Source: an uncultured Bacilli bacterium
GTDB lineage: Bacteria > Bacillota_I > Bacilli_A > RF39 > UBA660
Length of the DNA: 36,514 nt
NCBI GenBank assembly: GCA_944371955.1
Contig: CALVYB010000006.1
Location: 1-36,514, forward strand
Direction: 5' to 3'
Each line of letters begins with the position of its first letter. The stretch's first letter is position 1. The position numbers were made by a program, and so were the translations under genes. The notes under the pieces were generated by a model. That model had not been told where the DNA came from and made no database searches. It saw only the letters and a program-made list of their open reading frames with translations. Below, piece after piece: positions 6,927 to 16,255 of this stretch.

Positions 6927-8450
6927 TTAAATTAAAATTAAAATTGTAAATACAACTAATAATACAACAATTAATTCTAACACTAATTTCCAAATTGCTT
7001 TAAACCATTTAGAATATGGGATTTTCAAATAAGATAACATACCCATCAAAATCAAACTAGTAGGCGCAACTAACATAGTTAATCCGTAAGCTGCTTGATA
7101 TACAACTGAAATAACAGGATAGTTATCAGCATTTGTAACTAAACTAGCTAAGTATGGTAAAGAACTTTGAATAGCATAAGCAACATCTCCATTAAATAAT
7201 GCAGATAAAATTGCAACAATAAATGTAGTAAATACATTAAATCCATCAGTGATTCCTAAAATTGCTTTATAAATAACCAACTGGAATGGATGATAAGTAG
7301 TAATTACTAAAATAGTATAAATCATAATAGTAATGACTGCTGGGCCTAAAGCTCGTTTAGCCCCGTTAACAAAGCCTTCTATTATCTCGTCAAACTTAAC
7401 TTTGTAAATTAAAGCTAAGATAAACATAAATACCATTAGAACAGTAACCAAATCAATTAAAGTCCAAGTACCAAACGCATTGATAGTTCCTAATAGTTTA
7501 CCAAATAAAGTAAAGCCAAATACTTCAAATCCAACAACTGCTGTTGTAGCATCCTCCATAGCTGTAAGTCCAAATGCTCCAGACCATGAAATAAATGCTA
7601 AAACTAAAATAATTAAGATGAAGAATAAAATAACTCCTAATGGCCAAATTACATGTTTTTTACCTGCAACGGCTACTGGTATGTAAGAATCTTCATCTCC
7701 TTGTTCTCCAGTAGAAACGATTACTTTCTCTTCTTTTACAGCTGCTTTTGTAGTCTTAGAAGAATTAGATTTAACGTTTTTAGAAGATTTCTTTTTCTCT
7801 TTAGTAGTTGCTTTTTTTGCATTTGTTTTTGCATCACGCTTCTCACATTTACTAATATATAAAATATTATTAACAATTAATAATACTAATCCTAAAAATA
7901 ATAAAATGCATTTAGGTAACATAGCATCAGTAAATTTATTTCCTAAAATACTATAAAGAATTCCAGTATTGTTATATCCGAATGTAGTACCTAACATACC
8001 AATCATAGTAGAACCAACAATAGTAAGTGCTGCTACAATCTTATCAAATCCCATAAGTAAAATTAAAGATACTAGCATAGGATAAAAAATAATTAAACCT
8101 AACTGTAATCCACAAATAGACGTAAGAAGCGCTATAAATACCATCATAATAGATAAAACCACTACTTCTTTACCTTTAAATGCAGCTCTTAGTTTATCTA
8201 ACATCGCACGGTAAGCACCAATTTTATTTAGTACACCGTAAAAGCCTCCAACAACTAATACAAAAACTGCAATATAACCAAAATATGAAATGGCTGTAAC
8301 AGGATAATTGAACAAATCAAAAAGTCCCATTTGAACGCGTCCTTGGTCAACATAACTACCTGAATAATAAGCAGCTGGTAAAATCCAAGTAAGTAACATG
8401 AACACTAATAATGTTACAAGAACGACTTTGAATATATTATGTTTCTTCAT
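6927..8450 (-). CDS. YfcC/DcuC-family membrane transporter
   Basis: A 507-residue polytopic inner-membrane protein with about 11-12 hydrophobic segments in two halves. Features that recall the YfcC/C4-dicarboxylate anaerobic carrier group are the N-terminal 'LTWILPAAYYSG', the mid-membrane glycine-rich 'VGSTMIGMLGTTFGYNNTG', and the C-terminal 'VAPTSLILMGMLSYLKIPYSKWFK'. The substrate cannot be read; relatives are assigned to dicarboxylates, peptides or basic amino acids. A roughly 65-residue cytoplasmic loop between the halves is packed with Lys, Ser and Thr (about 210-275). GGGAGG precedes the chosen ATG. It has its own promoter and terminator, so it is a single-gene unit between lysS and clpC and is not part of the B. 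subtilis order. Confidence 0.75.
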   Translation of the reverse strand: MKKHNIFKVVLVTLLVFMLLTWILPAAYYSGSYVDQGRVQMGLFDLFNYPVTAISYFGYIAVFVLVVGGFYGVLNKIGAYRAMLDKLRAAFKGKEVVVLSIMMVFIALLTSICGLQLGLIIFYPMLVSLILLMGFDKIVAALTIVGSTMIGMLGTTFGYNNTGILYSILGNKFTDAMLPKCILLFLGLVLLIVNNILYISKCEKRDAKTNAKKATTKEKKKSSKNVKSNSSKTTKAAVKEEKVIVSTGEQGDEDSYIPVAVAGKKHVIWPLGVILFFILIILVLAFISWSGAFGLTAMEDATTAVVGFEVFGFTLFGKLLGTINAFGTWTLIDLVTVLMVFMFILALIYKVKFDEIIEGFVNGAKRALGPAVITIMIYTILVITTYHPFQLVIYKAILGITDGFNVFTTFIVAILSALFNGDVAYAIQSSLPYLASLVTNADNYPVISVVYQAAYGLTMLVAPTSLILMGMLSYLKIPYSKWFKAIWKLVLELIVVLLVVFTILILI

Positions 8451-8468
8451 AATTAACCTCCCATTATC

Positions 8469-8497
8469 ATTATACTGACATAGAATTCTTTTTACAA
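8469..8497 (-). promoter_or_regulatory. SigA promoter of the transporter gene
   Basis: TTGTAA (8492-8497), 17-nt spacer, perfect TATAAT (8469-8474) on the minus strand, about 20 nt before the start codon. Confidence 0.7.
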
Positions 8498-8530
8498 GCA
8501 TTTGACTTCTTTTTTTATGAAAATTTCGTG

Positions 8531-8562
8531 AAAACAAAAGAAAAGACTCTATAAAGAGTCTT
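8531..8562 (-). terminator. Terminator overlapping the lysS stop
   Basis: AAGACTC (coding, last codons of lysS) pairs with GAGTCTT, with the TAG stop in the loop and junction, followed by a T-rich run. Stem at 8543-8549/8556-8562. Confidence 0.75.
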
Positions 8563-10030
8563 CGTCGTGATTATTAAGAGGTCGCATCAAAGGGAATAAA
8601 ATAGCATCTTTTATATTTTGAGAATTAGTTAATAATTGAACAACACGATCTATTCCCATTCCCCAACCACTAATTGGAGGCATACCACATTCCATAGCAG
8701 AAATATAATCATAATCCATTGGCATTGCTTCTTCATCACCTTGTGCTTTTAATTTTGCCTGCTCTTCTAAACGCCTAGCCTGTTCTTGAGGATCAACAAG
8801 TTCTGAATAAGCATTAATGATTTCAGCACCATTAATAACCAACTGAAAACGATCAGTAATAGTTGGATCATCATCATTAGCACGAGCTAATGGGCTCAAA
8901 CTAATTGGATGTTCAGTAAGAAATATTGGATTAACAATATGTACTCTAGCAACTTTCTTATATAATTGGTCAACTAAATTGCCATAACCTAAATTTTCCA
9001 ATGGCGTTTCACTATCAATTTCAATTTTTTCTTCTTTAATTTTTTCTAACAATTTTTCTTTAGTGTCATAAACTTTAATATCTATATCACTATAGCGCAA
9101 AATCAAATCTCTAAAGCTTACGGCTTCCCATTCTCCACTTAAATCTACTTCTTTATCTCCTACTGTAATAGTCAAAGTTCCAAATAATTTCATAATAATA
9201 GATTGAAGCATTTCTCTTAAAAACTTCATATTATCTTTATAATTATAATAAGCAGCATAACCCTCGATCATAGTAAAATCTTGTAAATGAGTAGCATCAA
9301 TCCCTTCATTTCTAAAACATCTCGCAATTTCAAAAACTTTAGTAAATCCTCCGACAACTGCTCGTTTCAAATATGTTTCAGGAGCTATTCTTAAATATAA
9401 ATCAATATCTAAAGCATTATGATGAGTAACGAAAGGTTTAGCAGTTGCTCCACTCGCTTTATTATTTAAAATAGGGGTCTCAATTTCAGTATATCCAGCT
9501 TCATCTAAATAATTTCTAATTTCACGAATAAAACGGCTTCTAAACAAAAACTTTTTCTTTGAATCATCATTCATAATTAAATCTAGATATCTTTCACGAT
9601 ATATTGTTTCAACATCCTCAACACCATGAAATTTTTCTGGTAAAGGTTTTAAAGCTTTTCCTAAAAACATTATACTAGAAGCACGAACAGTTTTTTCTCC
9701 AGTATGTGTAGTAAATATTTCACCCTCTACACCAATAAAGTCTCCAATATCATAATTGGTTTTAAAATCTTGATAAGCTTCAGTACCAATCATATCCATC
9801 TTTACAGAAATTTGAATTTTTCCATGAATGTCACCAATAGTCAAGAAACTCATCTTTCCCATTTTTCTCATTAAAATAATACGCCCAGCTACTCTAACTC
9901 CTGTAACACCATCTTCTAGTTTACTTGCTTCATAAATCTCATAGTTAGCATCAAATCTATCTGGGTAAGGGTGTTTAATATTTTTTAACTTTTCCCTTCT
10001 GACTAATTCTTGTTCACTTAATTCTCGCAT
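8549..10030 (-). CDS. lysS: Lysyl-tRNA synthetase, class II
   Basis: A 493-residue class IIb synthetase. The N-terminal OB-fold anticodon domain (about 45-150, with 'VAGRIILMRKMGKMSF') is followed by the catalytic core. Motif 1 includes 'RYLDLI', motif 2 is 'KVFEIARCFRNEGID' and motif 3 is 'GWGMGIDRVVQLL' near the C terminus. The full family length is present. AAGGAGATG precedes the ATG and lies inside the last codons of the RDD gene, with a 13-nt overlap, so lysS is translationally coupled to it. Gene order dusB-(RDD)-lysS matches B. subtilis, where dusB (yacF) also stands before lysS. Confidence 0.95.
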   Translation of the reverse strand: MRELSEQELVRREKLKNIKHPYPDRFDANYEIYEASKLEDGVTGVRVAGRIILMRKMGKMSFLTIGDIHGKIQISVKMDMIGTEAYQDFKTNYDIGDFIGVEGEIFTTHTGEKTVRASSIMFLGKALKPLPEKFHGVEDVETIYRERYLDLIMNDDSKKKFLFRSRFIREIRNYLDEAGYTEIETPILNNKASGATAKPFVTHHNALDIDLYLRIAPETYLKRAVVGGFTKVFEIARCFRNEGIDATHLQDFTMIEGYAAYYNYKDNMKFLREMLQSIIMKLFGTLTITVGDKEVDLSGEWEAVSFRDLILRYSDIDIKVYDTKEKLLEKIKEEKIEIDSETPLENLGYGNLVDQLYKKVARVHIVNPIFLTEHPISLSPLARANDDDPTITDRFQLVINGAEIINAYSELVDPQEQARRLEEQAKLKAQGDEEAMPMDYDYISAMECGMPPISGWGMGIDRVVQLLTNSQNIKDAILFPLMRPLNNHDEDSL

Positions 10031-10740
10031 TTTTCCATCTCCTTTACTAAATCACATCTAACAACATTAGTATGTGCAATCATATCATGAATACCTTGCC
10101 TTTTTTCGCTAAACATTACCATAAATCCACTTGCGGCAATAATTACAAATTGAACTATGCTCAAAACTCCAGCTCCATAAAAATAAGCCTCTCGATTGGT
10201 AAATAATAGAAAGCAAAAGCTTACCATATCTACCAAAATAGAATTAATAATCAAAGATCTAAAAATCATTTGATTCATAGTAAGTTTATCATCAGAGGTA
10301 CTCTCAATTTTTATTTTTAATAGTTTTTTACCAATTGTTTGTCCATCATTTTTAATCTGAAAGACTACAAAATATAAAACATTTAAAAATATAGTAATTA
10401 AAGAAACAACCCCTTGCTTTCTAGCCATTTCATAACTAATACTAATACTATCACTAACATAATTATCAATGCTTATTTTTTGTGTCATATATTGGTCTAC
10501 AATTTGAGTACTAGCTTCGTTGAGCTTATCTATAGAATCCAAATCTAAAAAAGGATAAGAAATCAAAGAAGCAACCATTGATACAATAAAAACATCTAAT
10601 ATAAAAGCTGCTAATCGCTGAATAAAAAGAGCCTTCTCACTTGTCTTAGATTTTTGTAATTCTTGTTTGTTAGATTTTATATCTTCCTTTTCCACAGTCT
10701 CTATTGCAGATTCCACTGCAGTTTTTTTAGTTTTTGCCAT
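10018..10740 (-). CDS. RDD-family membrane protein
   Basis: A 240-residue protein with a charged N-terminal tail (about 1-38, rich in Lys/Glu/Ser) and four likely membrane segments. The RDD domain signature is 'RLAAFILDVFIVSMV' in the first helix, and 'DGQTIGKKLLKIKI' comes after the second. RDD proteins are mostly of unknown role; some act in ion homeostasis. The region between helices 1 and 2 is a roughly 60-residue hydrophilic loop, longer than usual. It overlaps dusB (14 nt) and lysS (13 nt), so the three genes form one tight operon. Function is not inferred. Confidence 0.82.
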   Translation of the reverse strand: MAKTKKTAVESAIETVEKEDIKSNKQELQKSKTSEKALFIQRLAAFILDVFIVSMVASLISYPFLDLDSIDKLNEASTQIVDQYMTQKISIDNYVSDSISISYEMARKQGVVSLITIFLNVLYFVVFQIKNDGQTIGKKLLKIKIESTSDDKLTMNQMIFRSLIINSILVDMVSFCFLLFTNREAYFYGAGVLSIVQFVIIAASGFMVMFSEKRQGIHDMIAHTNVVRCDLVKEMEKCEN

Positions 10741-11713
10741 CCAATTCCTCCTTAAATTTATTCAATATAGAAATTATATCACGAATTTTAGTAGTTTGAT
10801 ATATTTTATTCTTAACACAAACACCTCCAGGAACACCTTTCAAATACCACCCTATATGGTTTCTAATCTCTAAAGTTGCAATATGTTCATTTTTAAGACT
10901 ACTTAAATAATCTAAATGATGTAAAATCATAGCTATTTTATCATTCACAGAAATTTCGGAATCATACTTACCTTCTTCTAAATACGAAACAATATTTTTA
11001 ATAAGCCACGGATTTCCCAAAACACCTCGTCCAACCATAACAGCATCGCACCCAGTTTCCACTAACATTCTTCTAGCATCATTTGGGCTTTTTATATCAC
11101 CATTCCCAATAACCGGAATAGAAACTGCATTTTTAACATTCTTTATAATAGACCAATCAGCTTTTCCACTATAGCCTTGACTTCTTGTGCGAGGATGAAC
11201 ACAAATAGCAGAAGCTCCAGCTTTTTCAATCATTGCCGCAACTTCAACGGCATTAATATGTTGTAGATCCCATCCGCTACGAATCTTCACAGTTACAGGG
11301 ATAGGAACAGCAGCAACAACCGCAGAAACAATATCATAAATCTTTTCGGGATTTTTAAGCAAAGCAGAGCCAGCTTGCGCACGAACTGCAACCTTTGGAA
11401 CAGGGCAGCCCATATTAATATCAATAATATCTGGATGCATATTTTCATAAATATATTTAGCCGCAGTAACAAAAGATTCCTTATCACTACCAAAAATCTG
11501 TTGTACTAAAGGTCTCTCTTCTTCTGTCATATACAACATATCCAATGTTTTTTGGTTTTGAAAAGTTACCGCTTTATCACTAACCATTTCTGCATAGATA
11601 AGTCCACAACCCATTTCCTTACAAATACGACGAAACGCAGAATTACAAATACCAGCCATTGGAGCAAGAACAACTTGATTTTTAATGATAATATTACCGA
11701 TCTTCCATTCCAT
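10727..11713 (-). CDS. dusB: tRNA-dihydrouridine synthase
   Basis: A 328-residue FMN-dependent enzyme that reduces uridine in the tRNA D-loop. Seen: 'LAPMAGICNSAFRRIC' at the barrel start, 'DINMGCPVPKV' with the catalytic Cys region, 'VKIRSGWD', 'CVHPRTRSQGYSG' and the FMN phosphate-binding 'VIGNGDI' and 'VMVGRGVLGNPWL'. The start ATG at 11713 has AAGGAG 9 nt upstream; a 7-codon upstream extension would cover that ribosome site and is rejected. An extended -10 promoter precedes it. First gene of the dusB-RDD-lysS operon. Confidence 0.92.
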   Translation of the reverse strand: MEWKIGNIIIKNQVVLAPMAGICNSAFRRICKEMGCGLIYAEMVSDKAVTFQNQKTLDMLYMTEEERPLVQQIFGSDKESFVTAAKYIYENMHPDIIDINMGCPVPKVAVRAQAGSALLKNPEKIYDIVSAVVAAVPIPVTVKIRSGWDLQHINAVEVAAMIEKAGASAICVHPRTRSQGYSGKADWSIIKNVKNAVSIPVIGNGDIKSPNDARRMLVETGCDAVMVGRGVLGNPWLIKNIVSYLEEGKYDSEISVNDKIAMILHHLDYLSSLKNEHIATLEIRNHIGWYLKGVPGGVCVKNKIYQTTKIRDIISILNKFKEELDGKN

Positions 11714-11739
11714 ACTTCCAACTCCTTTTTGCAACGCTT

Positions 11740-11750
11740 AATATAACACA
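11740..11750 (-). promoter_or_regulatory. Extended -10 promoter of dusB
   Basis: Minus strand TGTGTTATATT (TGT plus -10 TATATT at 11740-11745), about 25 nt before the dusB start and just after a T7 tract that follows mscL. Confidence 0.5.
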
Positions 11751-11769
11751 AGACCGAAAAAAATGAAAG

Positions 11770-12204
11770 TTATTTTTCTTCTTTTAGACAGCTTTTTAAT
11801 AAATCTCGAATTTCTTCTAATACCACAACATCATCAGATTTCTGCTTTTCTTCTCTTTTTGCTTCTTTCTTTTTAAATTTACTTAATATTTTAATCATAA
11901 TAAAAATAGAAAGAGAAATAATTAAGAAATCAACGATAGACTGAATAAAAGAGCCATACCTAACGCTAGCGCTCCCTACTTTTACCGATAAATCACTAAA
12001 ATTAAGGCCACCTAAGGCAACACCAATTAGAGGCATTAAAATATCCTGAACTAAACTAGTAACAATTTTACCAAAAGCGCCGCCAATAATGACACCAATA
12101 GCCATATCAACAACATTTCCCCTAGAAATAAATTTCTTAAATTCACCAGCTTCTTTCTTTATTTTTTGAATTTCTTTTGCTTGATTAATATCTATTTTTT
12201 TCAT
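11770..12204 (-). CDS. mscL: Large-conductance mechanosensitive channel
   Basis: A 144-residue pore protein that opens under membrane tension and protects against osmotic downshock. Helix 1 carries the conserved 'FISRGNVVDMAIGVIIGGAFGKIV' region (quoted in part: 'NVVDMAIGVIIGGAFG'), followed by a periplasmic loop and a second helix ('FLIISLSIFIMI'). The C-terminal charged helix has 'EEIRDLLKS'. An N-terminal extension of about 20 residues rich in Lys/Glu precedes the usual start, yet AAGGAG stands correctly before this ATG. It is not part of the B. subtilis order and has its own promoter, which overlaps the ftsH terminator. Confidence 0.95.
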   Translation of the reverse strand: MKKIDINQAKEIQKIKKEAGEFKKFISRGNVVDMAIGVIIGGAFGKIVTSLVQDILMPLIGVALGGLNFSDLSVKVGSASVRYGSFIQSIVDFLIISLSIFIMIKILSKFKKKEAKREEKQKSDDVVVLEEIRDLLKSCLKEEK

Positions 12205-12225
12205 ATTACTACACTCCTTATAAAA

Positions 12226-12236
12226 ATTATAGCATA
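12226..12236 (-). promoter_or_regulatory. Extended -10 promoter of mscL
   Basis: TATGCTATAAT on the minus strand (-10 at 12226-12231), starting immediately after the T6 tract of the ftsH terminator. Confidence 0.6.
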
Positions 12237-12264
12237 AAAAAGAAGCAAATTAATGATTTGCTTC
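12235..12264 (-). terminator. Terminator overlapping the ftsH stop
   Basis: GAAGCAAAT (codons of the last residues) pairs perfectly with ATTTGCTTC across a 5-nt loop that contains the TAA stop, followed by TTTTTT. Stem 12242-12250/12256-12264. Confidence 0.85.
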
Positions 12265-14232
12265 ATCTAATTCTTTTAATAATTCTGCTTTACTCATTTT
12301 AGAATATCCTTTGATTCCTTTGTCTTTAGCAATCTCTTTTAATTTAGTAACAGACATTTTTTCATAACTAGTTTCATCTGTATCATCAGGCATATGTCCA
12401 TTCTTTACTAAATAATCAATTTGTTCTTTTGTTAAAGTTTCATATTCTAATAATGTATTTGCAATAAGTTCAAGTAAATCTTTATTTTTATTAATAATTT
12501 CTTTAGCCTGTTTATGACAATTATTAATTATTTTTCTCATTTCCATATCGATTTCATTAGCTACTTCATTAGAAAAATGTTGTGCTTTATTATAATCTCG
12601 TCCCAAGAACACGCTACCTTCTTGTTGTTCAAATTGAAGTGGTCCTAAATCACTCATACCATACTCAGTAACCATTGCTCTAGCAATCTTAGTAGCTTTT
12701 TCAAAGTCGTTATGAGCTCCTGTTGTAATTTCTCCAAAGATAATTTCCTCTGCAGAACGTCCTCCTAAAAGGCCCGTGATTTCTTCCAATAAGTCCGTTT
12801 TAGTAGAACATAATTTTTCTTCACTAGGAACCATCATATTATAACCGCCAGCAGAACCTCTTGGAATAATAGTAACTTTTTGAACGTCATTAGCATGTGC
12901 CAATTTCAATCCAATAACTGCATGTCCTGCTTCATGATAAGCAACAAGGCGTCGATCACTCTCGCTATATTTATGAGATGTCTTAGCCGGCCCCATAAGA
13001 ACACGATCAGTTGCTTCATCTATTTCACTCATAGTAATTTTATCTTTATTGCGACGAACAGCTAAAAGGGCCGCTTCATTAAGTAAGTTTTCAAGATCAG
13101 CTCCACTAAATCCTGGAGTACGCTTAGCCAAATTACTTAATGTAATACCGTCAGCTAAAATCTTATTTTTAGCATGAACAGCTAAGATTTCTTCACGTCC
13201 TTTTACATCTGGTAAATTAACAGTAACTTGTCTGTCAAAACGACCCGGACGCAATAATGCAGGATCCAAAACATCCGGACGGTTAGTAGCTGCTATAATA
13301 ATAATTCCCTCGTTAGCACCAAATCCATCCATTTCAGTAAGTAACTGATTCAATGTTTGTTCGCGTTCATCATGACCTCCACCTAAACCAGTACCACGTT
13401 GACGACCAACCGCATCAATCTCATCAATAAAAATCAAACAAGGGGCATTTCTTTTTGCTTGTTGAAACATATCACGAACACGGCTAGCACCAACACCTAC
13501 AAATAATTCTACAAAATCAGAACCACTAATAAAGTAGAACGGAACATTAGCTTCGCCAGCAACAGCTTTAGCAAGTAAAGTTTTACCCGTTCCTGGAGGA
13601 CCAAATAATAGTACTCCTTTAGGAATTCTAGCTCCAAGTTTTTGAAATTTCTTTGGATTCTTTAAGAAATCAATCAACTCTTTTACTTCTTCCTTCTCTT
13701 CTTTTAAACCAGCAACGTCCTTAAAGGTAACCTTATTAGAATCACTATTCAATCTGGCTCTACTTTTTCCAAAATCCATAGAGCTTTTATTACCAGCCAT
13801 TTGTCTACTGAAAAAGAAGAAAGCAAAACCTATTAACAATACAAATGGAAAAACATTAAATACCAATAACCAGAAAGATGAAGAATCTGGATCGGCCTCT
13901 GCCTCCAACTTAAAACCTTTTTCCTCACTAGCATTTACGATTTTTTTAACAACCTCATCACTAAGCGGTAGTCGCGCAAAAAAAGTTTCATTATTATCAT
14001 AATCCTTTAAGCTTCCTCTTACCTCATAGGTATAAGCACTACCACGAGCAGTAATTTCTACTTCTTCAATATTACCATTATTTAATTCAGACATAAATTC
14101 ATTATAAGTTAATACATTTACATCATTATTCATTACATTTACAACATAAAAAACACCGAGCATAATTAATGCTAAAAATAAATAAGGTAATAGTCCTCTT
14201 TTTATTGTTTTTCTATCTATTGTTTTATTCAC
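12250..14232 (-). CDS. ftsH: Membrane AAA+ zinc metalloprotease FtsH with C-terminal Rho_N/SAP-like module
   Basis: A 660-residue membrane protease that degrades misfolded membrane proteins and regulators. Helix 1 is near 14-34, the extracytoplasmic domain is 35-118 and helix 2 is 119-142. Walker A 'GPPGTGKT' is at 211-218, Walker B 'LIFIDEID' near 267, the second region of homology '[16 protein letters not shown]' near 318-333, and the zinc site 'HEAGH' at 433-437. The last 39 residues (about 622-660) are unusual: '[15 protein letters not shown]' and '[13 protein letters not shown]' match the helix-extended loop-helix pattern of Rho N-terminal/SAP modules, separated by a short linker. The start is GTG with GGAGG upstream. 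It follows tilS by 12 nt, as in B. subtilis (where hpt lies between). Confidence 0.95.
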   Translation of the reverse strand: MNKTIDRKTIKRGLLPYLFLALIMLGVFYVVNVMNNDVNVLTYNEFMSELNNGNIEEVEITARGSAYTYEVRGSLKDYDNNETFFARLPLSDEVVKKIVNASEEKGFKLEAEADPDSSSFWLLVFNVFPFVLLIGFAFFFFSRQMAGNKSSMDFGKSRARLNSDSNKVTFKDVAGLKEEKEEVKELIDFLKNPKKFQKLGARIPKGVLLFGPPGTGKTLLAKAVAGEANVPFYFISGSDFVELFVGVGASRVRDMFQQAKRNAPCLIFIDEIDAVGRQRGTGLGGGHDEREQTLNQLLTEMDGFGANEGIIIIAATNRPDVLDPALLRPGRFDRQVTVNLPDVKGREEILAVHAKNKILADGITLSNLAKRTPGFSGADLENLLNEAALLAVRRNKDKITMSEIDEATDRVLMGPAKTSHKYSESDRRLVAYHEAGHAVIGLKLAHANDVQKVTIIPRGSAGGYNMMVPSEEKLCSTKTDLLEEITGLLGGRSAEEIIFGEITTGAHNDFEKATKIARAMVTEYGMSDLGPLQFEQQEGSVFLGRDYNKAQHFSNEVANEIDMEMRKIINNCHKQAKEIINKNKDLLELIANTLLEYETLTKEQIDYLVKNGHMPDDTDETSYEKMSVTKLKEIAKDKGIKGYSKMSKAELLKELDEANH

Positions 14233-14244
14233 AATATTTCCTCC

Positions 14245-15555
14245 TTAACTATATCTTAATATTATATCATATTTTTCTGTTTTTTTCTTATCATATTTAG
14301 ATTTTTTCAGACCAGGAAGCCAAACTACTACGCCTTTAGCGTCTACCACTACAGGCCAAAGATCTCGTTCACTCAATTTTACCTTTTTATCAATGAAAAT
14401 ATCTTTAATTTTTTTGGTACCATTTCCTTTTATAGCCATACGATCACCAAGTCTCCTTGTTCTAACAGTAAGGGGCAGACTAACCTCGGAACTAAGCAAA
14501 CGACAAGTATCATTTCCAGTTCCTGAAACTTCTTCAAGCTGTTCAATCACATGATGATTAGGAAGAAGAACATATTTAGACAACTCAACTTCGTAAGTTG
14601 TGATTTCAGTGGTAATCTTTTTTAATTCTAATTCTTGATAAGTTTTTATAGCAATGACTTCATTAGGTAAATTAACAAAGGCATTTGCTCTATTACTATA
14701 TATTAAATTTAATAAAAGTTCAATATGTTTATCATTAATTAATATCAAATCATCTTGATAAAAATCATTCATCATGTAATATAAAACTTCTTTTTGAATA
14801 AATGGATCTAATGCTTTAAACATATCTATTCGCAAAACATTATTATAAATAACTTTCTTTAAAGCTTTATCTCTTTCATTCTCTATAAATTGATTAGCAT
14901 CATTTAGAACCATACTAAATTTTAAATATTTTAAATGAATATTAGGTTCTTCCTCTTTCAAAAATGGCAAAACATACTTGCGATAACGATTTCTCGTATA
15001 CTTGTCTTTAGCGTTAGATTCATCAATATAATACATAACATGATGTTTTTTATCATAATCCTCTAATTCCTGTTTAGTATATGATAATAATGGTCGAACT
15101 ATTTTATAATGTTCCTTTTCAACTACTTTCTTTAATCCACTATATCCATTCAAATTAGACCCTCTAGTAATACGCATTAAAACAGTTTCTACTAAATCAT
15201 CGCCATGATGAGCAGTCATTAAGTAATTAGCATGATACTTATATACAACCTTTTCAAAAAAATCATACCGGATTTTTCTAGCTTCATTATGAAAATTATC
15301 ATCACCATATTCTGTAATCATCATACATTCAAACATAATTTTATTTTTTTCACAATAATTCTTTAAATATTCTTCTTCCTGAATACTTTGTTCACGTAAA
15401 TTATGATTAACATGGGCAACAATTAGATTAAGAGAATATTTTTCTCTAATTCTCAACAACATATCTACCAAAGCCATAGAGTCAGGACCAGCAGAGCATC
15501 CTACAACAACAGTATCTTTTTTCTTAAATGTAAAATCATTTTCTATTGACAACAT
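14245..15555 (-). CDS. tilS: tRNA(Ile)-lysidine synthetase
   Basis: A 436-residue ATP-dependent enzyme that converts C34 of tRNA-Ile (CAU) to lysidine, which changes its identity from Met to Ile. The PP-loop is 'GCSAGPDSMAL' (about 19-29), where Ala replaces the first Gly of the common SGGxDS form. 'AHVNHNLR' and 'TAHHGDDLVET' are the further conserved catalytic stretches. The C-terminal domain ends with 'VRTRRLGDRMAIKG' and 'KVKLSERDLWPVV'. The length fits the family, and no hpt domain is fused. AGGAGG precedes the ATG. Its last codons hold the ftsH extended -10. Confidence 0.93.
   Translation of the reverse strand: MLSIENDFTFKKKDTVVVGCSAGPDSMALVDMLLRIREKYSLNLIVAHVNHNLREQSIQEEEYLKNYCEKNKIMFECMMITEYGDDNFHNEARKIRYDFFEKVVYKYHANYLMTAHHGDDLVETVLMRITRGSNLNGYSGLKKVVEKEHYKIVRPLLSYTKQELEDYDKKHHVMYYIDESNAKDKYTRNRYRKYVLPFLKEEEPNIHLKYLKFSMVLNDANQFIENERDKALKKVIYNNVLRIDMFKALDPFIQKEVLYYMMNDFYQDDLILINDKHIELLLNLIYSNRANAFVNLPNEVIAIKTYQELELKKITTEITTYEVELSKYVLLPNHHVIEQLEEVSGTGNDTCRLLSSEVSLPLTVRTRRLGDRMAIKGNGTKKIKDIFIDKKVKLSERDLWPVVVDAKGVVVWLPGLKKSKYDKKKTEKYDIILRYS
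14261..14271 (-). promoter_or_regulatory. Extended -10 promoter of ftsH, inside tilS
   Basis: TATGATATAAT on the minus strand (-10 at 14261-14266), within the last codons of tilS and about 28 nt before the ftsH GTG. It would allow ftsH expression independent of tilS. Confidence 0.5.
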
Positions 15556-15595
15556 AATATACCTCCTATAATAACCTCATAAAAAGAAAAATTCT

Positions 15596-15895
15596 TTATT
15601 CTTCAGGAATTTTTAAAATAAATTCTCCATCCTTAGAATAAAGATATTTTTCCCTAGCATATCTAGCTATATAATCAGGATCTTGTAATTTATTTGCATC
15701 AGATTTCAATCTTTTTTCTTTGTTTTTTAATATAATCAATTCATTTTCCAACTCTTTTTTTTCCTGATATTTATCATAAATTTCAACCCAATATCTACCA
15801 ATAGTAAAAGTAGTAACGCCTATGACAATAAAAGAAGATAGTCCCAAAAAAAGAAGCCTTCTGTGTCTTTTTGTTTGAGAGTTAGACTTTGCCAT
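15596..15895 (-). CDS. divIC: Septum formation initiator, DivIC/FtsB family
   Basis: A 99-residue single-pass membrane protein of the divisome. It has a basic N-terminal tail (1-13), one transmembrane helix (about 14-33), a coiled coil rich in Lys/Glu/Leu (about 38-68), and the family-typical 'DPDYIARYAREKYLYSKDGE' end, which in DivIC/FtsB precedes the globular tail. With FtsL and DivIB it activates septal wall synthesis. The position yabQ-divIC-tilS supports DivIC rather than FtsL. TAGGTG precedes the ATG. It has its own SigA promoter, separate from the sporulation pair upstream. Confidence 0.9.
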   Translation of the reverse strand: MAKSNSQTKRHRRLLFLGLSSFIVIGVTTFTIGRYWVEIYDKYQEKKELENELIILKNKEKRLKSDANKLQDPDYIARYAREKYLYSKDGEFILKIPEE

Positions 15896-15920
15896 ATTAT
15901 CACCTACTCATTCACAATAA

Positions 15921-15949
15921 ATTATAGACCAGTTTAAAGTATAGAGCAA
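15921..15949 (-). promoter_or_regulatory. SigA promoter of divIC
   Basis: TTGCTC (15944-15949), 17-nt spacer, perfect TATAAT (15921-15926) on the minus strand, about 25 nt before the start. It uncouples the division gene from yabPQ. Confidence 0.65.
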
Positions 15950-15979
15950 TAATACAAAAAAAAAAAGAGAAATTTGACA

Positions 15980-16255
15980 CTATTTTTTACGTATTTTTTT
16001 AAAAAAAGAAAAACTAATGAAAAATCCCAAAAATAAGAGAAGATAAAAATAGATATGTATAATTCCTCCATTAATTTTTCTAAGTATTAAAAAGTACAAT
16101 AAAGCCATATCAAGCAAAAATAATAAAGTCATAAAAAACTGAACCACTCTGTTTTTATAAAAAAGAAATTGATAATGCAAATTAAATAAAAAAGAAAAGA
16201 AAACTCCGTAGAAAAAAGAAAAAATCAAAGAAAAAAGCTGTATCTTTAAGTTCAT
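15980..16255 (-). CDS. yabQ: Spore cortex biosynthesis protein YabQ
   Basis: A 91-residue, almost wholly hydrophobic protein with three or four membrane helices and a basic C-terminal tail ('FKKIRKK'). It corresponds to the N-terminal membrane part of B. subtilis YabQ, which is roughly twice as long; the long hydrophilic end is missing here. YabQ is needed for cortex formation and sits in the outer forespore membrane. Identification rests on the fold and on the yabP-yabQ-divIC order more than on sequence. The ATG overlaps the yabP TAA (TAATG), so the two are translationally coupled. Confidence 0.78.
   Translation of the reverse strand: MNLKIQLFSLIFSFFYGVFFSFLFNLHYQFLFYKNRVVQFFMTLLFLLDMALLYFLILRKINGGIIHIYFYLLLFLGFFISFSFFKKIRKK

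Noticed and set aside
6903..8537. Longer starts for clpC (6902) and the transporter (8537)
   Set aside because: Each extension lacks a ribosome site and reads through the gene's own promoter and Shine-Dalgarno region.
11751..11780. Terminator after mscL
   Set aside because: There is a T7 tract but no convincing stem before it.
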